From NCBI GenBank assembly GCA_937864275.1, contig CALMIW010000379.1:1-5635 (forward strand): 5,635 bases of DNA, written 5' to 3'. Made by a program: the position numbers and the translations under genes. Shown piece after piece: positions 4,861-5,635 of the stretch; within the stretch, counting starts at the first letter, position 1; each line of letters starts with the position of its first letter. Below the pieces are notes generated by a model. That model was not told where the DNA came from and did not search any database. It worked only from the letters and a program-made list of their open reading frames with translations. Source of the stretch: an uncultured Dehalococcoidia bacterium. Its GTDB lineage: Bacteria; Chloroflexota; Dehalococcoidia; Tepidiformales; Tepidiformaceae.

Positions 4861-5635
4861 CGTCCATGGTGTAGCCGCTCGCCGTGCCCGTGAACCGGCC
4901 GGCCCAGCCCGCGGTCACCACGGCCATCCGGTAGAGGCCCGTGGCTTCGTAGTACTCCAGGTTGTGCAGCGGGATACCCGTCTCTCCGGCGTAGGCGTCG
5001 GAAAGGAGGGTGCGCCCCTCGGGTCCCGGCACCCCGCCGAAGATAGTGTGAAGGGCGGAGTAGAACCCCAGGTCCGAGCGCGGATCGCCGATGGCGGCCA
5101 CCTCCCAATCGACCACGCCGACGACGGCGTCCCCATCGAACAGATAGTTGCCCGGGTTCGGGTCGCCGTGGAGGAGTGCCATTCGCGCGTCCGCCGGCTG
5201 ATTCGCCCGCAGCCACTCTCCGAGGGCAATCAAGAGGGGAGCGCGCGCGATCCGCAGGCGTTCGGCACGCAGGCGCCAGGCGGCGAGTTCGCCGTCCAGC
5301 GGCGAGGCCGCTCCTTCCGGCAGGAGGAAGTCGAGCCCCGCGCCGCGCCAGTCCACCGCGTGAATCGCCGCGAGCTGCAGGGCCGAAGCCCGCAATCGTC
5401 CGGAAGGAGCGAACCAGAAGAGCGGCAGCGTCTCGCCGAAGAGCCGCTCCATGAAGTAGAACGGCGCGCCGATCACCGCCGCGTCCGGTTCGTACCAAAG
5501 GACGGCGGGCACGGGCACCGCCGTGCGGGACAAGGCCCGCATCACCCGGTACTGCCTGCCTACGTCGTAAGGAGCGAGGATGCCGTCCGGCCGCTCGGGG
5601 CGGAGGACAAGCGGCAGGTCGAACGCCTCGCCATC
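4811..5635 (-). CDS. APH/ACAD10-type phosphotransferase family protein (5' end outside window)
   Basis: Kinase of the aminoglycoside phosphotransferase/choline kinase fold. The frame is open from the TAA at 4811-4813 to the window edge, giving 274 residues. The GTG at 5545 and ATG at 5542 are internal, because family-like sequence continues upstream (LVLRPERPDG, then DVGRQYRVMRAL). About 70 N-terminal residues are probably missing, given a usual length near 340-350. Counting from the edge, VIGAPFYFMER (about 54-64) is typical of the family, the catalytic loop is LLHGDPNPGN (His156, Asp158, Asn163), and the metal-binding motif is VVDWEVAAIGDPRSDLG (Asp176), so the kinase core looks intact. The pattern is closest to the ACAD10/11-like phosphotransferases often found near acyl-CoA metabolism genes, rather than true antibiotic-resistance enzymes. 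The substrate cannot be told. It converges on the histidine kinase gene and has no evident link to phosphate uptake. Confidence 0.88.
   Translation of the reverse strand, partial: DGEAFDLPLVLRPERPDGILAPYDVGRQYRVMRALSRTAVPVPAVLWYEPDAAVIGAPFYFMERLFGETLPLFWFAPSGRLRASALQLAAIHAVDWRGAGLDFLLPEGAASPLDGELAAWRLRAERLRIARAPLLIALGEWLRANQPADARMALLHGDPNPGNYLFDGDAVVGVVDWEVAAIGDPRSDLGFYSALHTIFGGVPGPEGRTLLSDAYAGETGIPLHNLEYYEATGLYRMAVVTAGWAGRFTGTASGYTMDAIARRLSVLLGPRWEA

Noticed and set aside
4811..5635. The APH-fold gene as an antibiotic-resistance determinant
   Set aside because: The HGDPNPGN and VVDWEVAAIGDP motifs follow the ACAD10/11-like phosphotransferase pattern, and nothing nearby suggests a resistance cassette or mobile element.

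Overview
This is a GC-rich bacterial window holding a phosphate-starvation locus: a Pst high-affinity phosphate importer and, divergent from it, a PhoB/PhoR-type two-component system. An unrelated APH-fold kinase gene lies at the right edge. The strong G/C preference at third codon positions, GTG and TTG starts, and a PstS lipoprotein whose lipidated cysteine is followed by a run of seven aspartates all recall Chloroflexota (for example Dehalococcoidia/Tepidiforma-like lineages) or Actinomycetota. That placement is an inference of low confidence, since no rRNA or marker gene is present.

Layout. Positions 1-2204, minus strand: the start of pstA (only 10 codons visible), pstC, then pstS, transcribed right to left in the order pstS-pstC-pstA. 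pstC and pstA are coupled by a TAATG stop/start overlap. A 154-bp gap between pstS and pstC contains a very strong hairpin and a competing, mutually exclusive one. Positions 2205-2540: a 336-bp divergent control region. It holds three direct repeats, each with an 11-bp period, the spacing bound by tandem OmpR/PhoB-family regulators. Between these and the regulator gene is a run of GC-rich hairpins that could form a structured leader. Positions 2541-4860, plus strand: a PhoB/PhoP-like response regulator (TTG start) followed by a membrane sensor histidine kinase (GTG start). Positions 4811-5635, minus strand: an aminoglycoside-phosphotransferase-like (APH/ACAD10-type) kinase, truncated by the window edge. 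It converges on the kinase gene and overlaps its 3' end by 50 bp.

How it works together (inference from family knowledge). PstS captures phosphate outside the membrane, PstC/PstA form the channel, and PstB, presumably beyond position 1, supplies ATPase activity. The histidine kinase senses a signal tied to phosphate status and phosphorylates the regulator. The regulator most likely binds the 11-bp repeats between the two operons to switch on pst and control its own gene. The kinase lacks a visible PAS domain between HAMP and the phosphoacceptor helix, but has an extracytoplasmic domain of about 170 residues, so its sensing mode may differ from E. coli PhoR.

I found no wholly new system. The parts most worth a second look are the non-coding ones: the repeat array and hairpins in the divergent spacer and the switch-like stems between pstS and pstC. 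No tRNA, rRNA, CRISPR array, insertion sequence or convincing intrinsic terminator with a U-tract is visible.
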